The notes under the pieces: generated by a model
Databases searched by the model: none
What the model was told of the DNA's origin: nothing
Seen by the model: the letters and a program-made list of their open reading frames with translations, nothing else
NCBI GenBank assembly: GCA_963930655.1
Contig: OZ005607.1
Location: forward strand, 9,006,874-9,070,873
Source: Myrica gale
Lineage: Eukaryota > Streptophyta > Magnoliopsida > Fagales > Myricaceae
Length of the DNA: 64,000 nucleotides
Direction of reading: 5' to 3'
Position numbers and translations under genes: made by a program
In this document: in pieces, positions 47,969 to 63,611 of the stretch
Position numbering within the stretch: position 1 is the first letter of the stretch
Layout: every line of letters starts with the position of its first letter

Positions 47969-48655
47969 GAGCATTCCTAGTAGCTTATTCAAATTTGGCT
48001 CTCTATTTTAACCAAAAAGTATACTTCTCTATTTTAACTATCAACTTTTTAAAAACACCCACAGCAGCTTCTCTATTTTAACCATCTACTTTTACTATTC
48101 TATTTAAATATTATTATTCAAATATTTCTTTATTATTTCTCTAACATTTATATTTTTTAATATTCGTTTTATTGTAACGGTTATATTTTTAAATATTTGT
48201 CTTATCCTAAAAAGGGTGGATTTTTTAATTTTTGTCTTTCCTAACGCTCAGCATTTTTTAAGTTTATCTTATATCAACGATTAGATTTTTTTAAAAAAAT
48301 TTATCCTAACGGTCATATTTATAAATAGTCATCTTATTTTAACGATCATATTTTTGAAAATATATTAAGTTAGTCTTTATTTAGTTTAAAATGTATTAAG
48401 TTAGTCTTTATTTAGTCTAAAATGTATTAAGAAAAGAGAAAGAAAAAGAAAAAAATAAGAAAAATATTAATATTTTATTATAGAGAAGTGAACAGTGGTT
48501 ATCTAAATATAGAGAACCACTGTTCACATGTTAAAATTTTTAGCTAAAAACTGTTAAAATAGATAAGCTGTTAAAGAGTGTTTTTTGGCTTTTTTGTTAA
48601 ATTGGTTCTCTATTCTAACCAAAATGTTAGAATAGAGAACCTACTAGTAATGCTC
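47969..48655. mobile_element. 687-bp Tourist-like MITE
   Basis: The left end is GAGCATTCCTAGTAGCTTAT and the reverse of the right end is GAGCATTACTAGTAGGTTCT. TAA flanks both sides (47966-47968 and 48656-48658). The 3-bp TAA duplication fits the PIF/Harbinger (Tourist) type. The arms share further TCTCTATTYTAACC blocks. Confidence 0.82.
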
Positions 48656-48658
48656 TAA

Positions 48659-49319
48659 AAGCTTAAGCTAAAGCCAAAAGGAGGGTGTGGATTTGACTCT
48701 AGGTGGTCGAAAAGGCAATTCACGTGGGAAACTGGTGGAAGTACACTGGCGCCCGATCTTCAAAAGGGTCAAAGGGCTGTACAATCTCAAGTGAGGCTGA
48801 TACCCCACTCCCCACGCCCCAACAAAACGAAAACCTAAAAACAAAAAAGAACAATATTAAATTAGTATATAATGAAGTTAAAGTGAGGCCATTTTCCCCT
48901 TCGATGCTGCTATATAGCATTATAGCTATTTCGAGGTGCTTTGCCGCCTTCACCGATCCAAAAGAAAAAGTGCTTTTTGTGTAATCAATCTGTCAAAAGA
49001 TAAAGCGATCACAAAAAGGACGGAGACTAGTTCACGATAGCCCCTGTGGGACTGTATTAAAGCATCACAAGCTAATGAAGTAAGATTGCACAGTGCCTGT
49101 TTGGTAGGAAGTGCACGACTGGGCAAGTAAATATTGAACTGCAAAAGGTTATATGATAAGTACCGGTATCTCTCCAATTCCGAATTACAGCGACAATTCG
49201 GAGATAGAAGTACGGAGAGAGAAGTGTAGTTCCTGCGCCCAAACAACGCACACCTCCCTCTCCGACTTACAGTGACAATTCGATAACCCAAATTGTACAG
49301 GATCCTCGTTTCTATAAGA
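48659..49319. other. Gene-free stretch
   Basis: A small hairpin (CTCTCC...GGAGAG) lies around 49170-49225, possibly part of a short MITE at about 49090-49250. The ends are too diverged to call. Confidence 0.4.
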
Positions 49320-49607
49320 ATTGAGAAATTAGATGGGCTCAGATTTCATCAAGCCGTGTGTAATTGAATAATAAGCCTGTAAAGGCAATCCAACAGTTCC
49401 CTAAACAGAAGGAATGGAGAATACACCCGACTGTAACCGAGATTCACAATCTCCTCCAGCATATGCAAAAATGGAAGGTACTTCATGTCCTAAGAGGTGC
49501 GAATATAGCAGTGAACCTATGTTCGCTCCAATTGGCTCGTTGGTTGGGCCGTCGCTAAGTGTATTATTGCAGTACTTATGAAAGGCCTGGTGTTTTGATT
49601 AAAAAAA
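49320..49607 (+). pseudogene. LINE 3' remnant with an RNase H tail
   Basis: The frame ending at 49558 contains LQHMQKWKVLHVLRGANIAV followed by a Leu/Ala-rich tail. It resembles the W-x-x-x-H-V-x-R-x-A-N-x-x-A-D block at the C-terminus of the RNase H domain in plant L1-type LINEs. The D of that motif is replaced. About 40 bp later GTGTTTTGATT is followed by a run of A (49599-49607), a plausible poly-A tail. This is a 5'-truncated dead copy. Confidence 0.6.
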
Positions 49608-50111
49608 AATTGACTAATAGGCCTGCCCATTTAAAGGAAGCTCTAACGAAAGATTACTACTCGATAATGCCAACGGGCTTGGACCGTCTTCAAAACAGTT
49701 TCAACCTCCACTCCCAATTCATCAAGCCACACAAGTACGAAACTCACAAAATTTAGGTGTGTATGGGCTATATGCAAATTGGTCCCGACATGTCGTTTGG
49801 GCTTGCTAGTTTCCCTTACAATATCATATATATCCTAAGTAAGTGAAATTCATGGGAAACACACTCTTCTTTGTTTGAGCTGCTTCATGTTATTTTCAAA
49901 ACATACTATCATTAAATAATTTCCTTTCAACCAGTAATAACATAAGAAACAACCAGCATCGAAATCCACAAAATCAGGTCCAGATTCTTAAACTGTTCAA
50001 AGTGAGATCCCTGCCACAATACACAGACACAAAGAAACTCCACTTTTATTCTTCTTGAGTTATGTTGGCTAAAAATTCCAAGCAGACTACAACAGGAAAT
50101 GGTACGGAAAC
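49608..50111. other. Spacer and TPI 3' UTR
   Basis: No coding sequence is seen. The part adjoining 50111 should be the 3' UTR of the minus-strand TPI gene. Confidence 0.5.
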
Positions 50112-53973
<3,862 letters not shown>

Positions 53974-54182
53974 GTTTGCGATCAAAAGCTAGATGAGGAG
54001 ACAAGGAAAACCGCAGCCGATAAGTAGAGAGTAGAGTGGATTTGTGAAATTTGTCGGAGGGGAGTTTCGAGTGATGTAGGTGCGACTGCGCGAGTGAACG
54101 TGGAGAGACCATCTCTTTGTAATAAGACTGTAGTACCCCTACTTTTCTCTCTTTTTTAAATCTTTTGTTTTTGTCCTGTCCT

Positions 54183-54192
54183 TTTTATATAT
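54183..54192 (-). promoter_or_regulatory. Putative TATA box of TPI
   Basis: On the minus strand, ATATATAAAAAG lies about 210 bp upstream of the ATG at 53973. Confidence 0.45.
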
Positions 54193-54515
54193 CACAAAAG
54201 TAGTGCAATTCGGACAGCATATAAACCTTTTAATTTTTAGTATTGAATTTTAAACTATCAATATTAAATTATGTATTAATAAATGCATTTAATACTTTTT
54301 ATATTTCTATCTTGTATATGCACCATATATTTCATCAAGGACTTATAAAGAATGCTAGTAATGCAGCTATTTGTTTCTTTTATAAGTAATGTAACTATTT
54401 GTTAACTTAGAATAAAGTATATATACTTAAATTATCTGACATAAAATCTTGAGAAGAGTGGGTTTAATAGAATGGTAACAGCTAAATCATCTATTATTCA
54501 TTTGATGGATTATTT

Positions 54516-56357
54516 TAAGTGGCGGAGCCATGATTAAAATTCAAGGGTGACGAATTTTAAAGACGAAATAACAAAAAACAAAATTCCTTCGTAATGCAAA
54601 AAATTGTCTTAAAGTTGCAATGTCAAAAATTAAGGATTAAAAATATTGGAATACATGTACTGTATTATATACTGCGACTGATAAGTGACAATTGGATCCT
54701 ACGCTTTAGTATCTTCTGAAAATGTTGCAAAATCACTTCGTTTTCAATAGTTTTAAAAACTCTTGCTCGATGTAAACTGTCATATAATCATTCATTCAGT
54801 CATCTCTCATCATATTACGTAAATCACTCTTGATGATCTTAATCGCAAAAAATACTTTTTCAACGGTTGCAACATGTGTGTGAGAACAACAAAAATTTAA
54901 TTCGGAGCAAGATTTTAAAAAAAATTACAACAAAAAAGAACACACGCTTTTATTCGGAGTAATCACAACGAACATGTGTGTGAGAGATTGAAAGTTTGAT
55001 ATGAGGGCTATATTCATCTCTATGGCACGATATATTTTAGCCAAAGAGCCAAACTCAAGTCCTGTTTTTTTATCTCAAACATATAGTCCCTCAAATCACA
55101 ACAAATTACAATAAATCAAATTCACATAAAACAATAATCCACCAGCTTCAACTCATCCCCACCTAGCTTCAACAGAAATAATTTCCATTTATAAAAACAG
55201 ATTCCAAAAACATTTTCAGAGATTCAATTCCATTGATTCACTAAATCACAACAAATTATAATAATTCAGATTCACATAAAACAATAATCCACTCATTCAG
55301 CAGATTCCCACCAACTTCAACAGATTCCCACCAGCTTCAACATAAATAATTTCTATTGATAAAAGCAGATTCCAAAAACCTTCAATTTCTATTGATTAAA
55401 CAGATTCAATTTCTACTGATTCAACGAACTAATACAATTTACACTCGATCACAATAAAAATCCAACTAAAACAACTTCCACATTAAAAATAAACAGAAGA
55501 AACAAAAAATATTTTGATTCAAAAATATTAGATTCACATATTAACAATGGATCACAACTAAAAATCCAATACAAATCCAATCTAATTACGGTAAAAAGAA
55601 TAGTACACAAACTCAATCAAGTTCGGGCACATCGTACATCTCAGTCATATTCACATATTTACAGAATCACAATGGAAGACAACTCAAAAATCCAACTCAG
55701 AAAGAACATTGCATTGCATTCAATTGACATTACAATCTAATTAATTGAAAACGATAGTACTAAAAAATCCCCAATTTCACAAAATCCTCAATTCTCAAAT
55801 ATTTGCAACGCATAAAATTGTTTACCTGCGATTCTGTGAAAGAGAGAGAGAGAGGGGTGAGAAACCGAATGATTCTGTGAAAGAAAGAGTTGAGAAAATT
55901 ATAATTTATAAATGAGAAACCGGCGGTTATACCTAGTGGCTGGTGCAGCGGTGGGGCAACTGGGCTGTGGGCAGCGGTCAATGGCAACGGGCAACGATGA
56001 CAAACGGCTCACAGATCACGGACTCACGACTGAGAGTGAGAAGTAAGAAGCTGTAAGAGAGAGGGAGAGACGAAATCACGAAGAAGAGACAAATTTTTTC
56101 AAAAGAGGGTGAAACGATGCACCCTCTACTTATAAGCAAAATAAAAGGGTCTGAGCCTAATGGGGATCAAGCCCAAGTCGCGCAGAGTCAAAATGCTATC
56201 ATTGAGGCCACTGGGCTCTAGTTGGCCTAGGCCTAATGGGTGTCGGGCCTAGGCCAACTTATGAAAAATAAAAATAAATAAACCACATCTAAATTGTTTT
56301 TTGGGGCGGAGCAAAGAGTGACGGCCGCCTTGGTCCGCTACTTTTGCATCCGCCGCT
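54516..56357 (-). mobile_element. Deletion derivative of a TTF/ZMYM1-like hAT element
   Basis: The left end AGTGGCGGAGCCA (54518) and the reversed right end AGCGGCGGATGCA (ending 56357) form an inverted terminus. Near-identical octamers GATTATTT (54508-54515) and GATTATGT (56358-56365) flank it, with a 2-bp offset on the left. Inside is only the C-terminal end of a transposase, so most of the gene has been deleted. The remainder is AT-rich with short imperfect repeats (55080-55400). Confidence 0.65.
54690..54875 (-). pseudogene. hAT C-terminal dimerisation fragment (ZMYM1/TTF-type)
   Basis: On the minus strand the sequence reads ATVEKVFFAIKIIKSDLRNM, then NDYMTVYIEQEF. This matches the block near the end of plant TTF-type/ZMYM1-like transposases (typically ATVERAFS-A-KI-K--LRN-M). 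In-frame stops break it. Confidence 0.75.
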
Positions 56358-56365
56358 GATTATGT

Positions 56366-57680
56366 ATTGACAAACAACAATATATTGCTTTTTTTGGTTG
56401 TAATTAAATTTTTTTGTTTTGCCCTAAAATTCATATATTAAAAATTAGAGTTAAATACACTTTTCACTTCTGACTATTAGGGTTACTATACTTGGCGCCA
56501 TAGACTATTAATTTAGTCACATTTAATCCATTAACTACGAAAACATTTACACTTTATATCCCGCACCGTGAATTTAAACCGAAATTATTATTTTAGTTAA
56601 GTGAAATGAAAATTTACTCTCATAGTTTTTATTATTTTTCATATTACATTGCATACACATATATCTATGTTCTTCTAACTTTAAGTATCAGAGCGTTGAT
56701 GAAGTGATCCGGATCTTCTTGGCATTCTCAAGGGCAAAGTCTATCGTATTCGAAAAATGTCAAGTCTCCGGAAAATAAAATGAAAGAAAACATTTAATTA
56801 GTATTCTGTATAATGTGGGTTCGGAAAATTGAGATAATAAAATGTACTACAAATCAAACGAAATTGTTTTTTCTTGCACGTTTGACTTGTCCTTTTCATT
56901 TTTGTTTTTCAATGCACAAATTATTAACAACTGAAAAGAATTAATGAATTATTTAGATCACATCAAGTTCGATGAACATTACGTATTTCACCAATTTTTT
57001 TAATAAGGAACCTTTATTAAATTATTAAACATAGTAAGGATGGTTCTGGCCAAAACAGGGACCAGGCAATTAAAACCTAACCTTATTTTCTAATTACTTC
57101 AGTAAAGTCAGCCATATTTTTGTATCGGCCGTCCAAATTACCAACCACCCGTCCGGAAAGTGGGAAATATAAATAATGCCGCCCATGGTTTTTTTAGACA
57201 GCAGATATAGAAAGATTTTCGGTTCTAAAGCTTCACTCTTAACGGCCAACACGTTAATAATTTTATTGATGGTCCAGATAGAATTAATTAATGTATTAAT
57301 ATTAATACTGTTAAAAAATAAAAATAAAAATAAAATATTAATATATTATTTAATTCAATCCGAATCATTGATATAAGAGGAATGTTTGATTGTATTTCTT
57401 GGGTTTTTTCTGGTTCTTTTGAGAAGAATTCAACTGCTCAGGATTAATTTTAAAAGTGAGCTCTACACACCTAGAGATCCTGAGATGTTAGATTATTTTT
57501 AAAAAAACCCGAAAAAAACTCAGAAAGGATGTCAAGAATTTCTCTTGATATAAACGTAGCAACATCAAAACCCTCTTAAAAAAACAATCTGACATGTGCA
57601 TCTTATTATGTTGCAATAATCAACAATATATTCTGTCATAATTCATTTCACCCTTTTTTTTTAAAAAAAATTTACCAAAA
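56366..57680. other. Gene-free AT-rich stretch
   Basis: No gene is found. A loose inverted repeat lies around 57380-57545 (TTGGGTTTTTTCTGG with the reverse of AAACCCGAAAAAAACTC), too diverged to call. Confidence 0.4.
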
Positions 57681-58197
57681 GATATTTACTTTTTGCCTTA
57701 GAGAGTAAAATCCTACAACTTTAGGGATCCCGTGATTGGGAGAAAAAGATAAATTCATTTTAGTCTAATTTGTTTATTCTCTCTAATTTAGATGAGGTTT
57801 ATGTGATAACCCAGTTTTTTTTTTTTTAAAAAGGAAAACAAAAGAGGTCGGAGGAAAACAAAAGAGGCCAGAGTGGTTTGAACCACTGACCTGCTAATAA
57901 AGAGGCCTTAACCACTGAGCTGCAAATGTTTGCTCATTTTAATAGGATGCGCATTATATTTATTATGTTTAGACGTTTAAATGATATTTACTTTTTCCCT
58001 TAGAGAGTAAAATCCTACAACTTTAGGGATCCCGTGATTGGGAGAAAAAGATAAATTCATTTTAGTCTAATTTGTTTATTCTCTCTAATTTAGATGAGGT
58101 TTCTGTGATAACCCAGTTTTTTTTTTAAAAAAAGGAAAACAAAAGAGGCCGGAGTGGTTTGAACCATTGATCTGCTAATTAAGAGACCTTAACCACT
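57681..58197. repeat. 302-bp tandem duplication across the gypsy 5' LTR junction
   Basis: GATATTTACTTTTT and about 118 bp of flank followed by the LTR start TGTGATAACCCAG occur at 57681 and again at 57983. The first copy runs into the LTR to about 57982. The second breaks off after TTAACCACT at about 58197 and rejoins the LTR at GAGAAAAAGAGGC. Confidence 0.9.
57865..57926 (-). other. tRNA-like module 1 in the LTR (not a functional tRNA gene)
   Basis: On the minus strand: GCAGCTCAGTGGTTAAGG resembles a tRNA D-arm/A box, and TCAGTGGTTCAAACCAC a T-arm/B box, about 20 nt apart. No full cloverleaf with anticodon arm is evident. The same module recurs at 63611-63665. Confidence 0.5.
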
Positions 58198-58202
58198 GAG
58201 AA

Positions 58203-58286
58203 AAAGAGGCAGCGTGAGGATTCGAACCCCGGTGCCGTGTGAGGTAAAGGGCAAGAAAGCCACCGGAGCCATGCGCTCGTGTGGTT
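58203..58286 (-). other. tRNA-like module 2 in the LTR (B-box match)
   Basis: On the minus strand, GGGGTTCGAATCCTC is a perfect Pol III B box (GGTTCGAATCC). About 45 nt upstream, GCATGGCTCCGGTGGC resembles an A box. It recurs at 63729-63812 with only a few changes. Confidence 0.55.
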
Positions 58287-58645
58287 ATAATGGTGAAATT
58301 AATTCATACTTAAACTTCTTTTTGCCCGGTTTGATTTTTAGTTAAACGGTGCGTTTTGATTGTCTTCTTCCTCTCAACCCTAAAACTCTTCGATTTCTCT
58401 TCGGTTCAGCTGCAGTTTCGTCGACTTTCGACGTTCTCTCTCCTAAATTTCTCTCTTCACTTCATTACTTCAACCGTTACACCCATTTTCGCCTGATTTG
58501 GGTAGTCTTTTCAACTCCAACATAAAGAGCTCGAAGTTTCTCAGTAACCATGCTATTTATCGTGTTTAATGATGGATTTCGAAAAGCCATCAGTTTTAGA
58601 TGAGATTCAACGTTTTTTTCGACTAAAATTCAAGTTCATGTCACC

Positions 58646-58653
58646 TATAAAAG
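58646..58653 (+). promoter_or_regulatory. TATA box of the gypsy LTR
   Basis: TATAAAAG within CACCTATAAAAGGGGAGCTC, placed as expected for the LTR's Pol II promoter. Confidence 0.6.
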
Positions 58654-59611
58654 GGGAGCTCGTTCAGAGGTTGAGCACACCTCTCAAATCTGACCTCACA
58701 CATCATTTTTGAGCATTTTTTCTCTGCCTCTCTCTCCCTCTTTGCTGCGAATTCTTGAAATTTTTTCGGTGACGATATGCTCTGTTATTTCTCTACTCCG
58801 ATCACATGTGTAATTCGTTTCAAATAGTTGAAAGAATTATACATTGTGAAATTCAAGTTTCAAACATCATTTTGATCCCTAATTATTTTTCCGGATTACT
58901 GTTAGGTTGTGCTAATAGCGGGGATATCTAATTTTCAAGTGAGTCAGGTAAGCAGGGTAACGATAGATTTTTCCTCGATAATTTGAAATGGCCGGTTTTG
59001 AAAATTATACTGAAGTCTGTTTTGAATTCTTGGATTCACTGTTATTCAATTACTGGTTATACTGAAATATGATTTTATGTTGTTAATTACTGTTTTATGT
59101 TTCGAAATCCCGGTGGCAATATGTATTACTAATTACTGTTATTACTGTCTCTGTTGGTACCAACTCGTTGATTACTGATTACTGGTGCATCTATTCTTTG
59201 GAGTGATGACAAACCCCTGCCATAGGGTAAATATGGCTTACTGATATTGCCTAAGGGAAATTTCTGAATTACTGAAAAATCATTTGAAAATTTATTTATT
59301 AATATATTTTATTCTCCGCTTACTGAGTTGTCGAACTCACTCCGTTAATATGTTTTCATTTCCAGAAAAGTATGGAGAGCATGCTGAGGAACAAGCTTAG
59401 ATGTCATGCGGGCTGAGATAGATGATAATGAAGTTTTATTTTACATTGCACTTTGTTTTATTGAGAGACTTTTATTTAAGTTTATGATTTTGAAAGTGAG
59501 GACTATATTTAAGTTTATTTGGAATAAATAAATTCTATATTTTGAGTTATTTGAAATTTTGTTCAACGAAAAAGTCAACTGTTGGACCCTGCTGGGTCTG
59601 GGGTGTGACAG

Positions 59612-59625
59612 TTTGGTATCAAAGG
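59612..59625 (+). other. Primer-binding site (initiator-Met tRNA type)
   Basis: TTTGGTATCAAAGG lies 1 bp after the 5' LTR. It differs slightly from the usual TGGTATCAGAGC complement of initiator-Met tRNA. Confidence 0.7.
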
Positions 59626-59723
59626 AACGGTTATAGATTATGTACACTTCACAGTTTGAGATTTGGGTAGGATTGGGTAGCTTAGGATTATATGTTTGAT
59701 ATTTTATTGGTGTCGACAGTTCC

Positions 59724-60730
59724 ATGAGTAATAGTCATTGTTATAGGATGTCTAATCCCGTTAACTCGTTTAACCTGAATGAGACCATTAATGGCGAATC
59801 ACGATCTGGACCGAGTTCTCATAATTCGGCCGTTATACGGGAAGTAGCACAACAAGTTATGGAGGAAATCGCCCGCAATTCGGGAACACAAAATACGAAT
59901 ACGGTTGCCGAGGGCTGCACTATCGAACAATTCAATCGTATGCACCCGATGACGTTCGAGGGGAAAGCTGATCCCTCCGCCGCTGAAGATTGGATTCAGT
60001 ACATTGAAGATATACTCCGGGTTTTACATTGCACAGAAGAGCATGAGGTGCTATATGCTACGTTTAAGTTAATCGGCGAAGCGAAGCGCTGGTGGATTGC
60101 TGAACGAACACTTCAGGAAGGGGCATTAAGAGGAGAAGCTCTCACATGAGAACGCTTCAAGGAGATATTTTACGCACGATTTTTCCCGAGGTCGGTTCGT
60201 GATTCAAAGGCTGAAGAGTTCCTTAATTTGGTCCAAGGTTCTATGAGTGTGCACGAGTACGCAGCTAAATTTATTGAGTTGTCTCGTTTTGCCTTATATC
60301 TGATTCCGGATGAAGAACGGAAAGCTCGAAAGTTTGAAGAAAGTCTTCACTATCGCGTTTATGATTGCGTGGTGGGGTTCCAAATTAATAATTTTGCTGA
60401 TTTGGTAAATAAGGCAATGATGATAGAGCAGAGTATCTGGCGAAGCAATGAGCAATTCAAGCAAAGGAAAAGATCTGCGCCTTAAGGGCCTCGTTCTAAC
60501 ATCAATCGGGGTCCTCCGAAGAGAAGAAGTGATGATGGCAGGACGGGAAGAGAGCAAGGAAATCAAAGTATTCAGAACAGGCCACAAAGCATTTTTGTGC
60601 AAGGTGTAATCGCACACACTGGGGAGACTGTCGAGTAGAGGCGAAGTTATGCTTTCGTTGCGGAAAGGCGGGCCATTACGTAAAGAATTGTCCTTATCCA
60701 GCAACCATGAATGAAGGAAACTCGAACCAG
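59724..60730 (+). pseudogene. Gypsy gag with CCHC knuckle (broken)
   Basis: The first frame carries [22 protein letters not shown] and [16 protein letters not shown], the second FKEIFYARFFPRSVRDSKAE and MSVHEYAAKFIELSRFA, both typical of plant chromovirus gag (retrotrans_gag). A TGA at about 60147-60149 replaces the W that precedes ERFKEIFY in relatives. Another stop is at 60483-60485, and the frame shifts before the knuckle CFRCGKAGHYVKNC (60650-60691). The knuckle is a proper CX2CX4HX4C. Confidence 0.9.
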
Positions 60731-60781
60731 TAGAGAGGAAACAATCAAGCTCCATATAACAACAACAATCATCGCAATAAT

Positions 60782-61504
60782 GTGCAAGCTCGCGTATACG
60801 CCTTGACCCCGGAGGAACCAGAAGGAAATAACGAGGTGGTGACAGGTACAATTCCATTATTCTCTGCAAAAGCCGTTGTATTATTTGATTCGGGAGCTAC
60901 GCATTCTTTCATTTCCACGACCTTTGTTAAGATATGCGGTTTGGAGGCGGAGTTGCTAGAGTTTAATCTTTCTGTGGCAACTCCAACGGGGAATTCAGTG
61001 GTATGTAGGAAAGTATGTAGACAGTGTCCTATTATGATAGAAGGGAGGGTGTTGCCAGCTAATATGGTGATGTTTAGTATGCATGAGTTTGACGTGATCC
61101 TAGGGATGGACTGGCTAGCCGTCAATTACGCTAGTGTTGATTGTTTTAAGAAAGTGGCTATCTTCAAACCCCCAGGAGGACAAGAATTTAAGTTTGTAGG
61201 ATCCCGAATACGTACTCTCCTTGCAGTCATTTCTACTATTCAAGTGAAACGATTATTACGGGAGGGATGCCAGGGATCTTTAGCCTGCGTGGTAGAGGTA
61301 CCGAAGAAGGAGCTTAAGTTGGAGGCCATTCCAGTGGTGAAGGAGTACCCAGAAGTTTTTCCTGAGGATTTATCTGGGATACCGCCCGATCGAGAGGTAG
61401 AGTTTGCGATAGAACTACTACCGAGTACGACACCCATATCTAAAGCTCCTTACAGGATGGCACCCCCAGAACTTGCTGAACTCAAGGAGCAACTGCAAGA
61501 GTAA
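60782..61504 (+). pseudogene. Gypsy protease and protease-RT linker
   Basis: The frame contains FDSGATHSFIS with the catalytic D-S-G at 60887-60895, then DVILGMDWLAVNYASVDC, and the pre-RT segment VVKEYPEVFPEDLSGIPPDR and ISKAPYRMAPPELAELKEQL. It ends at a TAA (61502-61504) that is in frame with the following RT. Confidence 0.9.
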
Positions 61505-62700
61505 ATAGAGAAGGGATTTATTAGGCCAAGCGTATCACCATGGGGAGCTCCGGTGTTGTTCGTGAAAAAGAAATATGGAACTATGAGGATGTGCATAGAT
61601 TACAGGGAGTTGAATCGAGTTACGATTAAGAATAGGTATCCATTACCTCGCATCGATGACTTATTTGATCAACTCCAGGGAGCTCAGGTGTTCTCCAAAA
61701 TTGATTTGCGATATGGATACCACCAATTGAAGGTCAAAATTGAAGATGTACCAAAGACGGCATTTAGGACAAGGTACGGTCATTATGAGTTTTTTATAAT
61801 GCCTTTTGGTTTAACCAATGCTCCTGCAGTATTCATGGATTTGATGAATCGAGTATTTCGGAACTTTCTGGATAAGTTTGTTGTGGTCTTTAGAAACGAC
61901 ATCTTACTTTATTCTATAAGTCCAGAGGAGCACGAAGAACATTTAAGGTTAACGCTTCAGACTTTAAAGGAGAAGAAGTTATACGCTAAGCTGAAGAAAT
62001 GTGAGTTTTGGCTGGATACTATCTCATTTTTGGGTCATGTGGTGTCTAAGGGAGGAATCTCTGTAGACCCAAGTAAAGTATAAGCGATAGTCAACTGGGC
62101 GCAACCGAAGAATGTCCACGAGATTAGAAGTTTCTTGGGACTTGCAGGATATTATCGACGTTTTATTGAGGGGTTCTCCAAGATTGCGGTACCGTTGACT
62201 TCGTTGACCGGGAAAGGGAGTAAGTTCGTGTGGACTGATGAATGCGAGCGGAGTTTCCAAGAATTGAAGAAACGATTAATTACTGCCCCGGTGTTTACGA
62301 TTTCATCCGGCTCTGAAGGCTATGTGATCTATAGCGATGCCTCAAGGAAGGGATTAGATTGTGCGTTAATGCAACATGAGAAAGTTGTTGCTTACGCCTC
62401 TCGTCAGTTAAAAGGGCATGAGCAGAACTATCCTACACACAACCTTGAATTGGCAGCAGTGGTCTTTGCATTGAAGATTTGGAGGCATCACTTATATGGA
62501 GTAAGATGTGAAATTTTTACCGATCACAAGAGTCTCAAGTATTTCTTCACTCAGAAAGAATTGAACATGAGACAAAGGAGGTGGCTGGAATTAATCAAAG
62601 ACTATGACTGTACAATCAGTTACCACCCCGGAAAAACTAATGTGGTTGCTGATGCACTAAGCAGAAAGTCGTCTGAAGCTGTGGTGGCAGTTTTAAATCC
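61505..62700 (+). pseudogene. Gypsy reverse transcriptase and RNase H
   Basis: RT has [55 protein letters not shown] and [14 protein letters not shown]. The catalytic box, normally Y/F-x-D-D, reads F-R-N-D at 61889-61900, so one aspartate is lost. An in-frame stop at 62081-62083 precedes the connection domain ([16 protein letters not shown]). RNase H has [36 protein letters not shown] and TDHKSLKYF, ending VADALSRK. Confidence 0.93.
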
Positions 62701-62929
62701 TTCACACGAGATTTTGATGGATTTGGAAAGGGAAGGGATTTCGTTGGTAGATGGAGATCGACAAGCTGTTATGGCTAGTTTGGTGATTCAATCAGACTTA
62801 ATAGAAAGGATCAAAGTGGCTCAGAAGGAAGATGTTGGCCTAACGAAGCTGGAAGCAGAGGTACGTACTGGAAATAAAGTTGATTTTAATATTTCAGATA
62901 ATGGGGTGCTCAGATTTAAGAATAGGTTA

Positions 62930-63611
62930 TGTGTGCCTAACAATAAGGAGATAAAGAGACAAATTTTAGAGGAAGCTCATCAATCTCTTTTGCACAGTAC
63001 ACCTGGGAAGTACCAAAATGTATCGTGATTTGAAGGAGACGTTCTGGTGGAATGGGATGAAAAGGGAGATAGCGAAGTTTGTGGAGCAGTGTCTCACGTG
63101 TAAACAAGTCAAAGCTGAGCATCAAAGACCAGCTGGACCATTACAACCACTTGAAATTCCAGAAAGGAAGTGGGAGAATATTTCCATGGATTTTGTAGTG
63201 GGTTTACCGCGAGCATTAAGCGGTCAAGATGCTATTTGGGTCGTGGTGGACAGATTGACGAAAACTGCTCACTTCATACCTATCAAGATCGGGTATTCTA
63301 TGGAGAAGTTAGCGGAGTTATATGTACAAGACATAGTTCGGCTGCATGGAGTACCTGTGTCAATAGTGTCAGATCGAGACCCGCGATTCACCTCGAAATT
63401 TTGGAAGAGTTTGCAGAAGGCTCTTGGTACTAAGTTAAACTTCAGTACAACCTTTCATCCTCAAATTGACGGTCAATCAGAAAGAACCATTCAGATTTTG
63501 GAAGATATGCTGTGGCCTTGTGTACGTGACTTTAAGGGCAGCTGGATACGATACTTACCTCTGGTGGAATTCGCTTATAATAATAGTTTTCAAGCGAGCA
63601 TCAAGATGGCA
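62930..63611 (+). pseudogene. Gypsy integrase, truncated at its C-terminus
   Basis: The zinc-binding region (EEAHQSLLH ... CLTCKQVKAEHQRPAG) is split by a frameshift at about 63015 and lacks part of the HPG block. The catalytic core is in one frame: SMDFVVGLP (D), VSDRDPRFTS (D) and QSERTIQILEDML (E). After NNSFQASIKMAP the frame runs into LTR sequence and stops at 63621-63623. The rest of the core's end, the GPY/F module and any chromodomain are absent. Confidence 0.92.

Larger units (their letters stand above)
57802..59610 (+). repeat. Gypsy 5' LTR
   Basis: It starts TGTGATAACCCAG and ends GGGTGTGACA, directly before the primer-binding site. Its length includes the tandem-duplicated insertion. 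It shares at least 58198 onward with the 3' copy at 63728 (GAGAAAAAGAGGCAGCG...). Confidence 0.85.

Noticed and set aside
49090..49250. Possible short MITE with CCTGTTTGGT-like ends
   Set aside because: The two ends share only about 10 loosely matching bases and no target duplication was found.
58203..58286. Functional tRNA gene
   Set aside because: The B box is good, but no complete acceptor stem or anticodon arm can be drawn. It is better seen as a tRNA-like part of the LTR.
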